A DNA stretch of 64,000 nucleotides from Lewinellaceae bacterium (GTDB taxonomy: Bacteria > Bacteroidota > Bacteroidia > Chitinophagales > Saprospiraceae). The stretch covers positions 1 to 64,000 of the forward strand of contig JACJYB010000014.1 in the NCBI GenBank assembly GCA_020636355.1, read 5' to 3'. Numbering within the stretch: the stretch's first letter is position 1; each line of letters begins with the position of its first letter. The position numbers and the translations under genes were made by a program. Under the pieces are notes generated by a model, which worked only from the letters and a program-made list of their open reading frames with translations, was not told the origin of the DNA and did no database searches. This document shows positions 35,264 to 45,001 of the stretch, one piece after another.

Positions 35264-35658
35264 CGAAGATCATATTGCCCGCCAATCCGACAATGTACAT
35301 TTGCACAATAGATTCGAATTATTGTAATAGGTGTTCGCCAGACACTTAAGTTTGATAATCCGAAGCTCACGAACACTTACCTCTCCGTTGATTGAATTGC
35401 CACACTTGGTGCATGGCATTCTATTTTTTTAATTATCAAGAAGTTATCCCTTTTTGACTTGAGTCACATCAATGTATGATGACCGTCATCGCCAAACCAG
35501 CAGCAAAATCAACTCAATCGGCGGTAGATTGACATGTAATACATAAGTAATAGCTGGATAGCTTCAGATTGTAGATAATTTTGACCGGCTTGCCAATGAG
35601 GTAAGATTTATTTGCAGGCAGGTAAGACAATATATTCTTCAACTAATAATTAGTGGAT
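35264..35658 (+). other. 395-base leader upstream of the SusC gene
   Basis: No gene is seen. A promoter-like pair lies at its far left: TTG (35275-35277), 18 bases, TACATTTG (35296-35303). If it drives the Sus genes the leader is about 350 bases, long enough to hold a regulatory RNA or an attenuator, but no clear riboswitch or sRNA fold was identified by eye. The last 100 bases are AT-rich and lack a strong ribosome-binding site, as is normal in the phylum. Confidence 0.4.
35296..35303 (+). promoter_or_regulatory. Candidate promoter for the Sus locus
   Basis: TACATTTG is an exact TAnnTTTG match, with TTG 18 bases upstream, about 355 bases before the SusC ATG at 35659. Confidence 0.4.
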
Positions 35659-38592
35659 ATGAGCGTTACAATTAGACGTCTAAGTACGTTTCTGATTTTC
35701 TTCTTCGTCCTCGCTGGTTTGATGGCGCAAAAAACCGTAACGGGTATGGTGCTTGATGGCGAAACAGGAGAAGGCTTGATTGGCGCGAATATCCGTGTGC
35801 CAAATACTTCGATAGGTACGGTCACGGATATTGACGGCAGTTTCAGCCTTACGGTAGCGGATGACGTTACCCAGCTGGAAATCAGTTATACCGGATATGA
35901 AAATCAAATCGTATCCCTGGACCAAGGACTAAATCTCACCATTCGTCTGTCGGTGGGAAGCACGCTGGATGAGGTGCTGGTTATCGGTTATGGTACCGTA
36001 AAGCGGGAAGATGCCACCGGATCGGTACAGACGGTAAGTGCCAAAGATTTTAACATGGGGGCAATCAGCTCTCCCCAGGAGTTGATCTCCGGCAAGATTG
36101 CAGGTGTCCAGGTTACCACCAACGGGGACCCGGGAGGAGGTTCGACCATTCGTATTCGGGGTGGTTCTTCGCTCAGTGCCACCAATGATCCATTGGTAGT
36201 TATTGATGGTATACCGGTAGCTACCGATAACATTTCCGGTTTGCGGAATCCCCTGAATGCTATCAACCCCAATGACATCGAGACCTTTACCATCCTGAAG
36301 GATGCATCGGCAACCGCCATTTACGGTTCCCGTGCTTCCAACGGTGTTATTCTGATCACGACAAAAAAAGGTAGTCTGAAGAATAAGATCCGGGTGGACT
36401 ATTCAGGTAATGTGTCGGTAAGTACACGGGCCAAGTCGATAGATGTTCTTGGTGCTGACGATTTCCGCAGTTTTGTTACATCCCGGTATCCAAGCGGGCA
36501 TGCTGCTTTGGGGTTATTGGGAACAGCCAATACCGATTGGCAGGATGTGATCTTCCAGAATGCAGTAGGTCAAGATCATAATGTCAGCGTATCCGGCGGC
36601 GTAGGAGAGATCCCTTACCGCGTATCACTGGGCTATACCAACCGGGACGGACTCTTGAAAACCGACAACTTTAGTCGGACGACAGCCGCTATTAACCTGT
36701 CACCGGGATTGCTGGATAATTACCTGCAGATCAATGTCGGTTTAAAAGGGATGTTTGCCAAGAATCAATTTGCTGACTGGGGTGCGATCGGATCCGCCAT
36801 TAACTTCGACCCGACCCAACCGGTATATGATTCAGAAAATGATTACGGTGGTTATTTCACCTGGGTGGGCGTCGATGGCCGGCCCAATACCCTGGCACCT
36901 GCCAATCCACTGGCACTGCTGGAATTGCGGGATAATCACTCCAATGTCAATCGTTACCTGGTCAATGCCAGCGTAGATTACCGGATGCATTTTCTGCCTG
37001 ATCTGCGTGCTAACCTGAACCTGGGTTATGATTATTCTGACGGTTCCGGGACGAACTTTGTTCCGAAACTCGCTTCTTTTACCTATTCAGATGGTGGATA
37101 TAGCGGTGATTATTCTCAAAACAAGAAGAATAGTACGCTGGAATTCTATCTCAACTATGTGAAAGATTTATCCAGCACGCTTAAACTGGATGTCATGGGA
37201 GGTTACTCCTGGCAGCATTTTTATGTATCCAATTATAATTTTGCTTCCAATGTTGACGGTACCGAAATCCTGAGCGTAGCCAACACGGACCCACGTGAAT
37301 ATTACCTGGTATCCTTGTTTGGACGTGCTAACCTTACCATAGCGGAAAACCTGCTACTGACAGGTACGCTGCGCCGTGACGGTACTTCACGCTTTTCCCC
37401 GGACAACCGGTGGGGATTGTTCCCCGCCTTTGCCGCCGCGTACAAGGTGATTGAAAATCGCGATGCATCTACCCTGTCCAATTTAAAAGTTCGTTTGGGT
37501 TATGGCGTAACCGGCCAGCAGGACATTGGGTCGGACTATTATCCCTACCTGGCCCGTTACCTTTCCAGCCAGGAGAATGCACGTTACCAGTTTGGTGATC
37601 AGTTTATCACCACATTGCGGCCCAATGGCTACGATGCCAACATCAAATGGGAGGAAACGGCAACGTACAATGCAGCCCTTGACTATGGCTTCCTCAAAGA
37701 CCGGCTGTATGGTTCGATAGAGTATTATTACCGGAAGACGACTGACCTGATCAACTTCGTGCCGGTGCCTGCCGGGACAAACCTCACCAACTTCATTAAC
37801 ACCAACGTTGGTGACCTGGAGAATCGCGGGGTTGAGTTTTCCATTAACGCCGTTCCGGTGGAGAAGGAAAACATGTCCTGGGATCTTGGATTTAATATTA
37901 CGGCTAATAAAAACAAGATCACCCGGTTAACCGCAACGGACGATCCCAATTATCCTGGAGTTTATACCGGAGGTATCTCGGGTGGGGTAGGTAACACCAT
38001 TCAGATCCACAGCGTAGGCTATCCGGCGAATTCATTTTACGTCTACGAACAGGTTTATGATGAAAGTGGTATACCGATCGAAGGTTTGTACGTAGACCGT
38101 AACGGTGATGGCCAGGTTACCCCTGATGACCGCTACCACTATCAGAAACCGGCACCGGACTTGTTCTTTGGATTTACGACATCGTACCGGATCGAAAATT
38201 TCGACATCTCGATGGCGGCCAGAGCTAATGTAGGTAACTATGTTTACAACAACGTTGCTTCCAATCTGGTTAACTACAGCAAAGTTTATCATTCGACAAA
38301 CTACCTGACCAACATCCTCAGCGATTACGGAGCTTATGACTTCACGGATCCTCGTTACTTCAGTGACCGATTTATAGAAAATGCATCGTTCCTGAAAGTA
38401 GACCACATCACGGCCGGCTACCAGTTTGATCATGTGCTGGGCTTGCGTGGTATCCGGGTTTACGCTACGGTACAGAACCCGTTGATCATCTCCGACTATA
38501 CCGGAATTGATCCGGAGATTGCCGGCGGTATCGATAATAATTTCTATCCGAGGCCGGTAAACTATTTGTTGGGTCTGAATGTCAACTTCTAA
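35659..38592 (+). CDS. susC: SusC/RagA-family TonB-linked outer-membrane transporter
   Basis: Predicted 977 residues. The ATG at 35659 is used in place of the GTG two codons earlier. Signal peptide (about 1-25), then a carboxypeptidase regulatory-like domain (TVTGMVLDGETGEGLIGANI ..., about 25-95), the SusC junction DEVLVIGYGTVKREDATGSV, the plug domain (about 105-225) and the barrel, which ends in a LLGLNVNF terminal strand. Imports oligosaccharides across the outer membrane with SusD as lid. It starts the operon SusC-SusD-SusE. Length is normal. Confidence 0.95.
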   Translation: MSVTIRRLSTFLIFFFVLAGLMAQKTVTGMVLDGETGEGLIGANIRVPNTSIGTVTDIDGSFSLTVADDVTQLEISYTGYENQIVSLDQGLNLTIRLSVGSTLDEVLVIGYGTVKREDATGSVQTVSAKDFNMGAISSPQELISGKIAGVQVTTNGDPGGGSTIRIRGGSSLSATNDPLVVIDGIPVATDNISGLRNPLNAINPNDIETFTILKDASATAIYGSRASNGVILITTKKGSLKNKIRVDYSGNVSVSTRAKSIDVLGADDFRSFVTSRYPSGHAALGLLGTANTDWQDVIFQNAVGQDHNVSVSGGVGEIPYRVSLGYTNRDGLLKTDNFSRTTAAINLSPGLLDNYLQINVGLKGMFAKNQFADWGAIGSAINFDPTQPVYDSENDYGGYFTWVGVDGRPNTLAPANPLALLELRDNHSNVNRYLVNASVDYRMHFLPDLRANLNLGYDYSDGSGTNFVPKLASFTYSDGGYSGDYSQNKKNSTLEFYLNYVKDLSSTLKLDVMGGYSWQHFYVSNYNFASNVDGTEILSVANTDPREYYLVSLFGRANLTIAENLLLTGTLRRDGTSRFSPDNRWGLFPAFAAAYKVIENRDASTLSNLKVRLGYGVTGQQDIGSDYYPYLARYLSSQENARYQFGDQFITTLRPNGYDANIKWEETATYNAALDYGFLKDRLYGSIEYYYRKTTDLINFVPVPAGTNLTNFINTNVGDLENRGVEFSINAVPVEKENMSWDLGFNITANKNKITRLTATDDPNYPGVYTGGISGGVGNTIQIHSVGYPANSFYVYEQVYDESGIPIEGLYVDRNGDGQVTPDDRYHYQKPAPDLFFGFTTSYRIENFDISMAARANVGNYVYNNVASNLVNYSKVYHSTNYLTNILSDYGAYDFTDPRYFSDRFIENASFLKVDHITAGYQFDHVLGLRGIRVYATVQNPLIISDYTGIDPEIAGGIDNNFYPRPVNYLLGLNVNF

Positions 38593-38607
38593 ACCATTAA
38601 AAAGCAA

Positions 38608-40812
38608 ATGATGAGAAAATTCATTTATATAAAATCTTTCCTCGTCCTATCTGCCCTGACGCTGGTTGGTACCGGTTGTTTTAAGGACCTTAATACCGTA
38701 CCACTGGATACAGACGAGATTACTTCAGCCACCGTTTACGACAATCCCCAGGCCTATGAACAGGTTCTGGCTAAATTGTATGCGGGTCTGGCTGTGAGCG
38801 GACAGCAAGGTCCGGCAGGTCAACCTGACATCAGCGGGATCGACGAAGGTTTTTCAACCTATCTAAGACAGTATTGGAAAGCTCAGGAATTGTCCACGGA
38901 TGAAGCGGTCATTGCCTGGAATGATGGTAACATCAAAGATTTTCATGAACAGGATTGGGACTCGAACAACGAGTTCATCGCTGCCATGTACAACCGAATC
39001 TTCTACCAGATTTCCCTATGTAATGAGTACTTACGCGAAACAACGGATGAGAAGCTGAGTGAAAGAGGTATTTCCGGCACGTTGCTGGACGATGTAAAGA
39101 CTTTCCGGGCTGAAGCGCGGTTCTTGCGCGCATTGTCTTACTGGCACGCTCTGGACATGTTTCGCAATGTCCCGTTCGTAACCGAGGCCGATAAAGTTGG
39201 GGCATTCTTCCCGGAACAGATTACGGCACCGGACCTTTACAGTTTTATCGAGAGTGAGTTACTGGATATTGAGCCTGAACTTAAGGCACCCCGTACGAAT
39301 GAATATGGCCGGGCTGATCAGGCTGCAGACTGGATGTTGCTGGCCAAAATGTATTTGAACGCCGAAACCCACATAGGGACTCCCAAATACAGCGAGTGCA
39401 TCACTTATGCTCAAAAGGTCATTGACGCCGGTTTTTCACTGGAATCCAATTATGCCAAGTTATTCATGGCCGATAACAACACCTCCAATGAGATCATTTT
39501 CCCGATTGAGTTTGACGGTGTGAATACGCGCACCTGGGGTGGGATGACCTTTGTCGTCCATGCTGCTGTCGGTGGTAGCATGAAGCCTGCTGAGTTTGGG
39601 ATCGATGGCGGCTGGGGTGGTACACGGACCACAAGTGCTATTGTATCCAAATTCCCGGCAATCGGTTCCGGTACGGATCTGATCAGCCCGAATGCAGGCA
39701 GTACGAACTTTACCGCTCTTTACGTCCCCGGCGGATACCAGGGATGGGATCCCAGCAATACCTCAACCGTTCTGGCCGATGCAAATGGAGACAACAACTT
39801 TGAAGGCTATCTGTACTTCCCGGATGCAAATACTGAATTTAAGTTCACGACCGGTCCTAACTGGGATGTCAACTTTGGGGATTCGGGAGCAGATGGAACT
39901 CTGGATTCAGGAGGTGATAACATTAAGGCAGCCGATGCCGGTATGTATAAGATCAACGTTGACATGAATAACCTTACTTATACGATAACGAAGATCGACT
40001 GGGGATTGATCGGTTCTGCAACGCCATCCGGATGGGATTCAGATCAGAATATGACGTACGACGCTGATGCCGGAGCCTGGACCATCCAATTGGATCTGGT
40101 AGCGGGCGAGGTCAAGTTTCGTGCCAACGACGGATGGGATATCAACCTTGGTGACAATGGTTCGGATGCGCTGCTGGAATACGGTGGTGATAATATTGTC
40201 ATACCCTCTGCCGGCAATTACATCATAAAATTATTCATGAATCCGACCGGGTATACCTACTCCATTGCACTGGCGAGCTTTGATAGCCGGGCTATGTTCT
40301 ATACCGATGGACAGTCTCTTGAAATAGATGACATCGCACAATTCGTGGAAGGCTATGCCGTATCCAAATTTACCAACCTTCGCTCCAACGGCCAGGCAGG
40401 TTCTGACCTTACTTTTATCGATACAGACTTCCCGCTGTTCCGTCTTGCGGATGCATATCTGATGTATGCGGAAGCAGTGGTACGCGGTGGTGCAGGTGGT
40501 AGCATGTCATCTGCCGTACAATACGTCAATCTGGTTCGTGAACGCGCCTACAACGGCCCATCAGGAGATATCGCACAGGCCGATCTGACGCTGGACTTCT
40601 TGTTGGATGAGCGTGCCCGTGAATTCCTCTGGGAATGTACCCGGCGTACTGACCTGATCCGCTTTGGTAAATTCAGTTCAGGCAATTACGTATGGCCCTG
40701 GAAAGGTGGAGTAAAAGACGGTACCTCCACGGATAGCAAATACAATGTTTATCCTATTCCTGCTTCTGACATTGGGGCTAACCCCAATCTGGTTCAAAAT
40801 CCTGGTTATTAA
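38608..40812 (+). CDS. susD: SusD/RagB-family lipoprotein with an internal pair of SusE-type modules
   Basis: Predicted 734 residues; typical SusD proteins have about 500-560. Lipobox LTLVGTGC (Cys about 24). The TPR-like SusD body is present at both ends: ARFLRALSYWHALDMF in the first half and FPLFRLADAYLMYAEAVVRG with LDERAREFLWECTRR near the end. Between residues about 368 and 556 lie two beta-rich modules (VPGGYQGWDPSNT ... and GSATPSGWDSDQN ...) that are not part of SusD and closely resemble the two modules of the SusE protein encoded next. So the glycan-lid protein appears to have gained its own carbohydrate-binding modules. Confidence 0.9.
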   Translation: MMRKFIYIKSFLVLSALTLVGTGCFKDLNTVPLDTDEITSATVYDNPQAYEQVLAKLYAGLAVSGQQGPAGQPDISGIDEGFSTYLRQYWKAQELSTDEAVIAWNDGNIKDFHEQDWDSNNEFIAAMYNRIFYQISLCNEYLRETTDEKLSERGISGTLLDDVKTFRAEARFLRALSYWHALDMFRNVPFVTEADKVGAFFPEQITAPDLYSFIESELLDIEPELKAPRTNEYGRADQAADWMLLAKMYLNAETHIGTPKYSECITYAQKVIDAGFSLESNYAKLFMADNNTSNEIIFPIEFDGVNTRTWGGMTFVVHAAVGGSMKPAEFGIDGGWGGTRTTSAIVSKFPAIGSGTDLISPNAGSTNFTALYVPGGYQGWDPSNTSTVLADANGDNNFEGYLYFPDANTEFKFTTGPNWDVNFGDSGADGTLDSGGDNIKAADAGMYKINVDMNNLTYTITKIDWGLIGSATPSGWDSDQNMTYDADAGAWTIQLDLVAGEVKFRANDGWDINLGDNGSDALLEYGGDNIVIPSAGNYIIKLFMNPTGYTYSIALASFDSRAMFYTDGQSLEIDDIAQFVEGYAVSKFTNLRSNGQAGSDLTFIDTDFPLFRLADAYLMYAEAVVRGGAGGSMSSAVQYVNLVRERAYNGPSGDIAQADLTLDFLLDERAREFLWECTRRTDLIRFGKFSSGNYVWPWKGGVKDGTSTDSKYNVYPIPASDIGANPNLVQNPGY

Positions 40813-40830
40813 TCCTTAAATCGTAATACC

Positions 40831-41865
40831 ATGACCAAAAATATAATTTATCTAACCTTCCTGTTCTTTGCGCTGTTTACTGCTTGCCAGGATGAGGCTT
40901 TTGGCCCGGTTATCCAGGTCGGAAGCCCACCGGCCATAACCAGTCCGGCAGCAGGCTCTAACTTTGTAATTACGGAAGATAAAGCGCAGCTAGCCTTTGG
41001 AACGTTTACCTGGACACCGGTAGAATATGGATTCCAGGCAGCTGTGTCGTACAATCTGGAGGTGGATCTGGCAAATAATTCATTTTCGGATCCGGTATCC
41101 CTTGGGATTATTAATGCCACCTCCCTGGACGTGATCAATGACAAGATCAACAGTGTCCTGTTGGCTAAAGGCATCAGCGGAGGTACGCAAACTGCTATGG
41201 CAGCTCGCGTCACTGCGACGGTCAATCCGGATGTGGCTCCGGTGGTTTCCGAGCCATTGACTTTTAATGTAACACCGTATGAAGCTGAGATTATTTATCC
41301 GGTATTGCATGTGCCGGGAAGTTACCAGGGCTGGAATCCTGGTGACGAAGCAACGGTAATCTTTGATCAGAAAAACAATGGCAAATTCGAGGGATTCATC
41401 AACTTCCCTGATGGAAATACCGAGTTTAAATTTACCGATGGACCAAGTTGGGATGTCAACTATGGCGACAATGGAGCCGACGGGACCCTTGATCGGGACG
41501 GTTCCAACATTGTAGCCGTAGACGCAGGCGTATACCGGTTGAAAGTAGACCTGAACGCACTTACTTATAGCATTTTAAAGACCGATTGGGGATTGATCGG
41601 GTCCGCTACGCCGGCAGGATGGGACGCTGATCAGAACATGACCTACGATCCGGTCACCGGTATTTGGAGCATCACGCTGGATCTGGTCGCTGGTGAAATC
41701 AAGTTCCGGGCCAATGACGACTGGGGTATAAACCTCGGTGATAACGATGCCAATAAAAAATTGGAGTACGATGGTTCGAACATTGTGATCGGTGAAGCAG
41801 GAAACTATACCATCGATCTGATACTTAATGTTCCGGTCTATACCTATACCGTAACCAAAAACTAA
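40831..41865 (+). CDS. susE: SusE/SusF-type starch-binding lipoprotein
   Basis: Predicted 344 residues. Lipobox FALFTAC. An N-terminal fibronectin-like SusE domain (about 30-150, SPPAITSPAAGSNF ...) is followed by two SusE/F-type modules (about 155-250 and 255-344) with GSYQGWNPGDE and GSATPAGWDADQN signatures that in known SusE proteins bind alpha-glucans. The same two modules recur within the SusD encoded just upstream. 18 bases separate it from SusD, so it is in the same operon; a strong terminator follows it. Confidence 0.85.
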   Translation: MTKNIIYLTFLFFALFTACQDEAFGPVIQVGSPPAITSPAAGSNFVITEDKAQLAFGTFTWTPVEYGFQAAVSYNLEVDLANNSFSDPVSLGIINATSLDVINDKINSVLLAKGISGGTQTAMAARVTATVNPDVAPVVSEPLTFNVTPYEAEIIYPVLHVPGSYQGWNPGDEATVIFDQKNNGKFEGFINFPDGNTEFKFTDGPSWDVNYGDNGADGTLDRDGSNIVAVDAGVYRLKVDLNALTYSILKTDWGLIGSATPAGWDADQNMTYDPVTGIWSITLDLVAGEIKFRANDDWGINLGDNDANKKLEYDGSNIVIGEAGNYTIDLILNVPVYTYTVTKN

Positions 41866-41886
41866 CAGGTGATACTATGTTATCCC

Positions 41887-41919
41887 AAGCCCCCCGGAAT
41901 ACCTTCTGGGGGGCTTTTT
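41887..41919 (+). terminator. Rho-independent terminator after SusE
   Basis: AAGCCCCCC (41887-41895), a 12-base loop, GGGGGGCTT (41908-41916) then a short T-run. It is a strong 9-base GC-rich stem about 20 bases after the SusE stop, and lies before the amylase ATG at 41946, so amylase is either weakly read through or has its own start. Confidence 0.8.
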
Positions 41920-41945
41920 ATATTTTACATGAAATTACATTAAGG

Positions 41946-43799
41946 ATGAAAACCTGGAAATACCTAATGCTGTTCTTCGCCATCCTAGTGCCCCTTAATG
42001 CGCAGGCACAAAGTCGGATAGAGCGGATTGAACCACCTTCTTGGTGGGCAGGCATGCATGACCCAACCCTGCAAATCATGGTCTATGGCCAGGATCTGAA
42101 AGGTTACCAGGTTTCGACCGATTACCCGGGGGTGCAGGTTGTGGCGGTACATGATGCCTTCAGCCCAAATTACGTATTCGTGGACTTGCTTTTCCACTGG
42201 GATGTTCAGCCGGGCACGGTAGGCTTAAAGCTTCAGCGCAGCGGTTCTCCCGATTTACAGATTGATTATCCTTTAAACCGGCGTCGTTCCGGTTCCGCCT
42301 TCCGGGCGTCATTTACTCCGGAAGATGTTATTTACCTGATCACACCGGACCGATTTGCAAATGGGCTAACGGCCAATGATCAGATGCCCGGCATGCCGGA
42401 CCCGTACAACCGGACCGATCCTTTTGGCAGACACGGAGGCGATCTACAGGGCATTAAAGAACATTTGGACTATGTAAAGGGTATGGGATTTACGGCACTA
42501 TGGATAAATCCCGTCCTCGAGAATAATCAGCTGGCACAATCCTATCATGGTTACGCAACCACTGATTTTTACCAGGTAGATCCACGCTTTGGTACGAATG
42601 AAGATTTTCAGGAATTAAGTGAACAGGCTGCAGGCCAAGGGCTCAAAGTGATCATGGATATGATCGCCAACCACTGTGGAGACCGGCATTGGTGGATGCA
42701 GGATCCTCCTTTTGAGGACTGGCTCAATTATCAAGGTCATCCGGAAATAACCACCCACCGCCGTACCGTGAACCAGGACCCTCATGCATCTTCCGCCGAC
42801 CGGGAAAAATTTTCTTCCGGTTGGTTTGTTACGCAAATGCCGGACTTGAATCAGCGCAATGTTTTCATGGCTAACTACATCATTCAAAACTCGATCTGGT
42901 GGGTTGAGTACGCGAACCTTTCCGGGATAAGACAGGATACTTATTCTTATCCGGATAAATACTTTATGGCCAATTGGACATGCCGGATTCTGAATGAATA
43001 CCCCAATTTTAACATTGTCGGAGAAGAGTGGGTTGGCAATCCATCCATCGTATCGTACTGGCAGCGCGGAAAAATAAATCAAGACGGATATACCTCTTGT
43101 CTGCCCAGTTTAATGGATTTCCCCCTTACAATGGCGTTGCATCAGGCTTTAAATGAGGATTCGGATTTTGGCTCCGGATGGATCAGAGTTTATGATGTTC
43201 TGGCGAATGATTTTGTGTATTCTGACCCGGGAAACCTGACCATTTTTCCTGACAATCACGACATGAGCCGGATCCTGACCCAGGTCGGAGAGGATGTGGC
43301 GAAAGATAAACTGGCTCTGGCATTCATCCTGACTACCCGGGGTATTCCGCAGATCTACTACGGAACGGAGATCCTGATGTCCAATCCGGGCACCGATAGT
43401 CACGGGGTTATCCGCAGTGATTTTCCGGGTGGATGGCAGGGTGACCGGGTGAATGCATTTACCGGTCAGGGACTAACGCCGGAACAAAAGGACATGCAGT
43501 CCTATGTGCGCACTCTTTTACAATGGCGTCAGAGCAATGATGCAGTTCGTTATGGCAAGTTGATGCATTATGCTCCGGAGCAAGGAGTTTACGTATATTT
43601 CCGGTACACGGATGACAGGGTGGTCATGGTCGTATTGAATAAGAACAACGAGGTCGTTCCGTTGGACCTGTCACGTTTTGCAGAACAATTGCAGCCGGGT
43701 CAGGAAGCAAGAGATGTGCTTCACAATCAAATCATCCATTTGGAGCAAAAACTGGAACTCGTTCCTATGGAACCGTTGATCCTTGAATTCGTGAAGTAA
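41946..43799 (+). CDS. GH13 alpha-amylase / neopullulanase-like enzyme
   Basis: Predicted 617 residues from the ATG at 41946 (MKTWKYLMLF), which gives a signal peptide ending AQAQ; an upstream start at 41877 lies inside the terminator. An N-terminal beta-sandwich (about 25-125) precedes the TIM barrel. GH13 motifs: NHCGDRHW region, SGIRQDTYSY with the nucleophile Asp, NIVGEEWVG with the acid Glu and TIFPDNHDMSRI with the transition-state Asp. Resembles SusA-type enzymes that cut alpha-1,4 glucans and cyclodextrins, which matches the SusCDE genes upstream. Confidence 0.9.
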   Translation: MKTWKYLMLFFAILVPLNAQAQSRIERIEPPSWWAGMHDPTLQIMVYGQDLKGYQVSTDYPGVQVVAVHDAFSPNYVFVDLLFHWDVQPGTVGLKLQRSGSPDLQIDYPLNRRRSGSAFRASFTPEDVIYLITPDRFANGLTANDQMPGMPDPYNRTDPFGRHGGDLQGIKEHLDYVKGMGFTALWINPVLENNQLAQSYHGYATTDFYQVDPRFGTNEDFQELSEQAAGQGLKVIMDMIANHCGDRHWWMQDPPFEDWLNYQGHPEITTHRRTVNQDPHASSADREKFSSGWFVTQMPDLNQRNVFMANYIIQNSIWWVEYANLSGIRQDTYSYPDKYFMANWTCRILNEYPNFNIVGEEWVGNPSIVSYWQRGKINQDGYTSCLPSLMDFPLTMALHQALNEDSDFGSGWIRVYDVLANDFVYSDPGNLTIFPDNHDMSRILTQVGEDVAKDKLALAFILTTRGIPQIYYGTEILMSNPGTDSHGVIRSDFPGGWQGDRVNAFTGQGLTPEQKDMQSYVRTLLQWRQSNDAVRYGKLMHYAPEQGVYVYFRYTDDRVVMVVLNKNNEVVPLDLSRFAEQLQPGQEARDVLHNQIIHLEQKLELVPMEPLILEFVK

Positions 43800-43845
43800 A
43801 ATACCTGGCGTCATGAAAAGGTGATCCGGGAAGCATCTTCTTGGG

Positions 43846-44970
43846 TCAACTCCTTGTTTGGATGTGTTCCACCACGGTCAGGGAATCGTTATAGATCGTG
43901 CCCAGGATCCCTCCCAGTTTGTAATTGTCAAATCCTACGAAATAGAGATCCTCAAAAGCCCCATAGCCAATCGGTGCTTTGGGATAACCATTCTGGTCCA
44001 GAAAGTCCCGGATACCGGGGATAAATTCCTCCAGCATGGCCCGGTATCCTGTGGCCAGGATTACTGCATCGAAGGGGCGGGAGCTACCATCTTTGAAGTG
44101 GATCTCCGTATCTCCAAAACCGGCCACATCACCCACCACTTTAATTTTTCCTTTCTTGATCATGGCCACGGTACCCAGATCAATGACCGGCGTCTTTCCG
44201 GTTTCACGCAATTGTACGGCTGGGTGTGTTGATGACAGCGGAACCCCATATTTGCCCAGGTTTCCGATGACTATTTTACGGATTTGCGTACCTATCCAGT
44301 CACCGATTCCCCACGGCAAACGGTCTAGCGTTTTGGCCGTTACCTGTACCGGGTTACCGGCAACATCCCTCGGGACAATCGTGATCGGAGAACGGACCGA
44401 CAGCGTAACGTCAATGTTGTGTTCGGCCAGGTCCAAGGCAATTTCAGCACCGGTATTACCCATGCCGATGATTAGAACTTGCTTGTTCCGGTAGGGAGAC
44501 GGGTTTTTATAATCCGCACTATGTGTGATGGTTCCGGTGAACTGACTTTCGCCGTCCCAATGGGGCAGGACCGGGATTCGATTGATACCCGTACACACCA
44601 CCACGGAATTGGCCCGATATATCTTTTGGCTGGTGGATATTTCCCAACCATCCTCGGTTCGACGCATTCCCGAGACCGATTGATTAAATTCCGGATTGAT
44701 GTTGAAATGCCTGGCATATTGCTCAAAATAAGTAAGCAAGGACTTTCTGGGAACGTAGACCGGATAATCCGTGGGAAAGTCAAGGAGTGGGAGATTTGAC
44801 AGTTGTTTGACGGTGTGCAGACAAAGCCGGTCGTAGTGTTTGGACCACATCACACCGATCCGATCTGAGCGCTCAATGATGGTAAACGGCAAACCCGCCT
44901 GGCGCATTCGCCCTGCTACTGCCAATCCGGCCGGCCCGGCGCCAATGATCAGTGTATGATGGTTGCTCAA
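43846..44970 (-). CDS. Flavin-containing monooxygenase-type NAD(P)/FAD oxidoreductase
   Basis: Predicted 374 residues. FAD-binding Rossmann motif LIIGAGPAGLAVAG at the start, and NADPH-binding VLIIGMGNTGAEIA (about 168-181). The FATGY-type motif appears as VILATGYRAML. The pattern matches the YUCCA/FMO-like group that oxygenates amines or sulfur compounds, or simple NADPH oxidases. Lies 31 bases downstream of a TlpA-like gene on the same strand and is likely cotranscribed. Confidence 0.85.
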   Translation of the reverse strand: MSNHHTLIIGAGPAGLAVAGRMRQAGLPFTIIERSDRIGVMWSKHYDRLCLHTVKQLSNLPLLDFPTDYPVYVPRKSLLTYFEQYARHFNINPEFNQSVSGMRRTEDGWEISTSQKIYRANSVVVCTGINRIPVLPHWDGESQFTGTITHSADYKNPSPYRNKQVLIIGMGNTGAEIALDLAEHNIDVTLSVRSPITIVPRDVAGNPVQVTAKTLDRLPWGIGDWIGTQIRKIVIGNLGKYGVPLSSTHPAVQLRETGKTPVIDLGTVAMIKKGKIKVVGDVAGFGDTEIHFKDGSSRPFDAVILATGYRAMLEEFIPGIRDFLDQNGYPKAPIGYGAFEDLYFVGFDNYKLGGILGTIYNDSLTVVEHIQTRS

Positions 44971-45001
44971 TGGAAGCGCTTTACGGTTGATAAAATAGCA
45001 T

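Noticed and set aside
42615..43082. 155-codon reverse frame in the GH13 amylase gene
   Set aside because: Antisense shadow; the forward frame carries all catalytic motifs.
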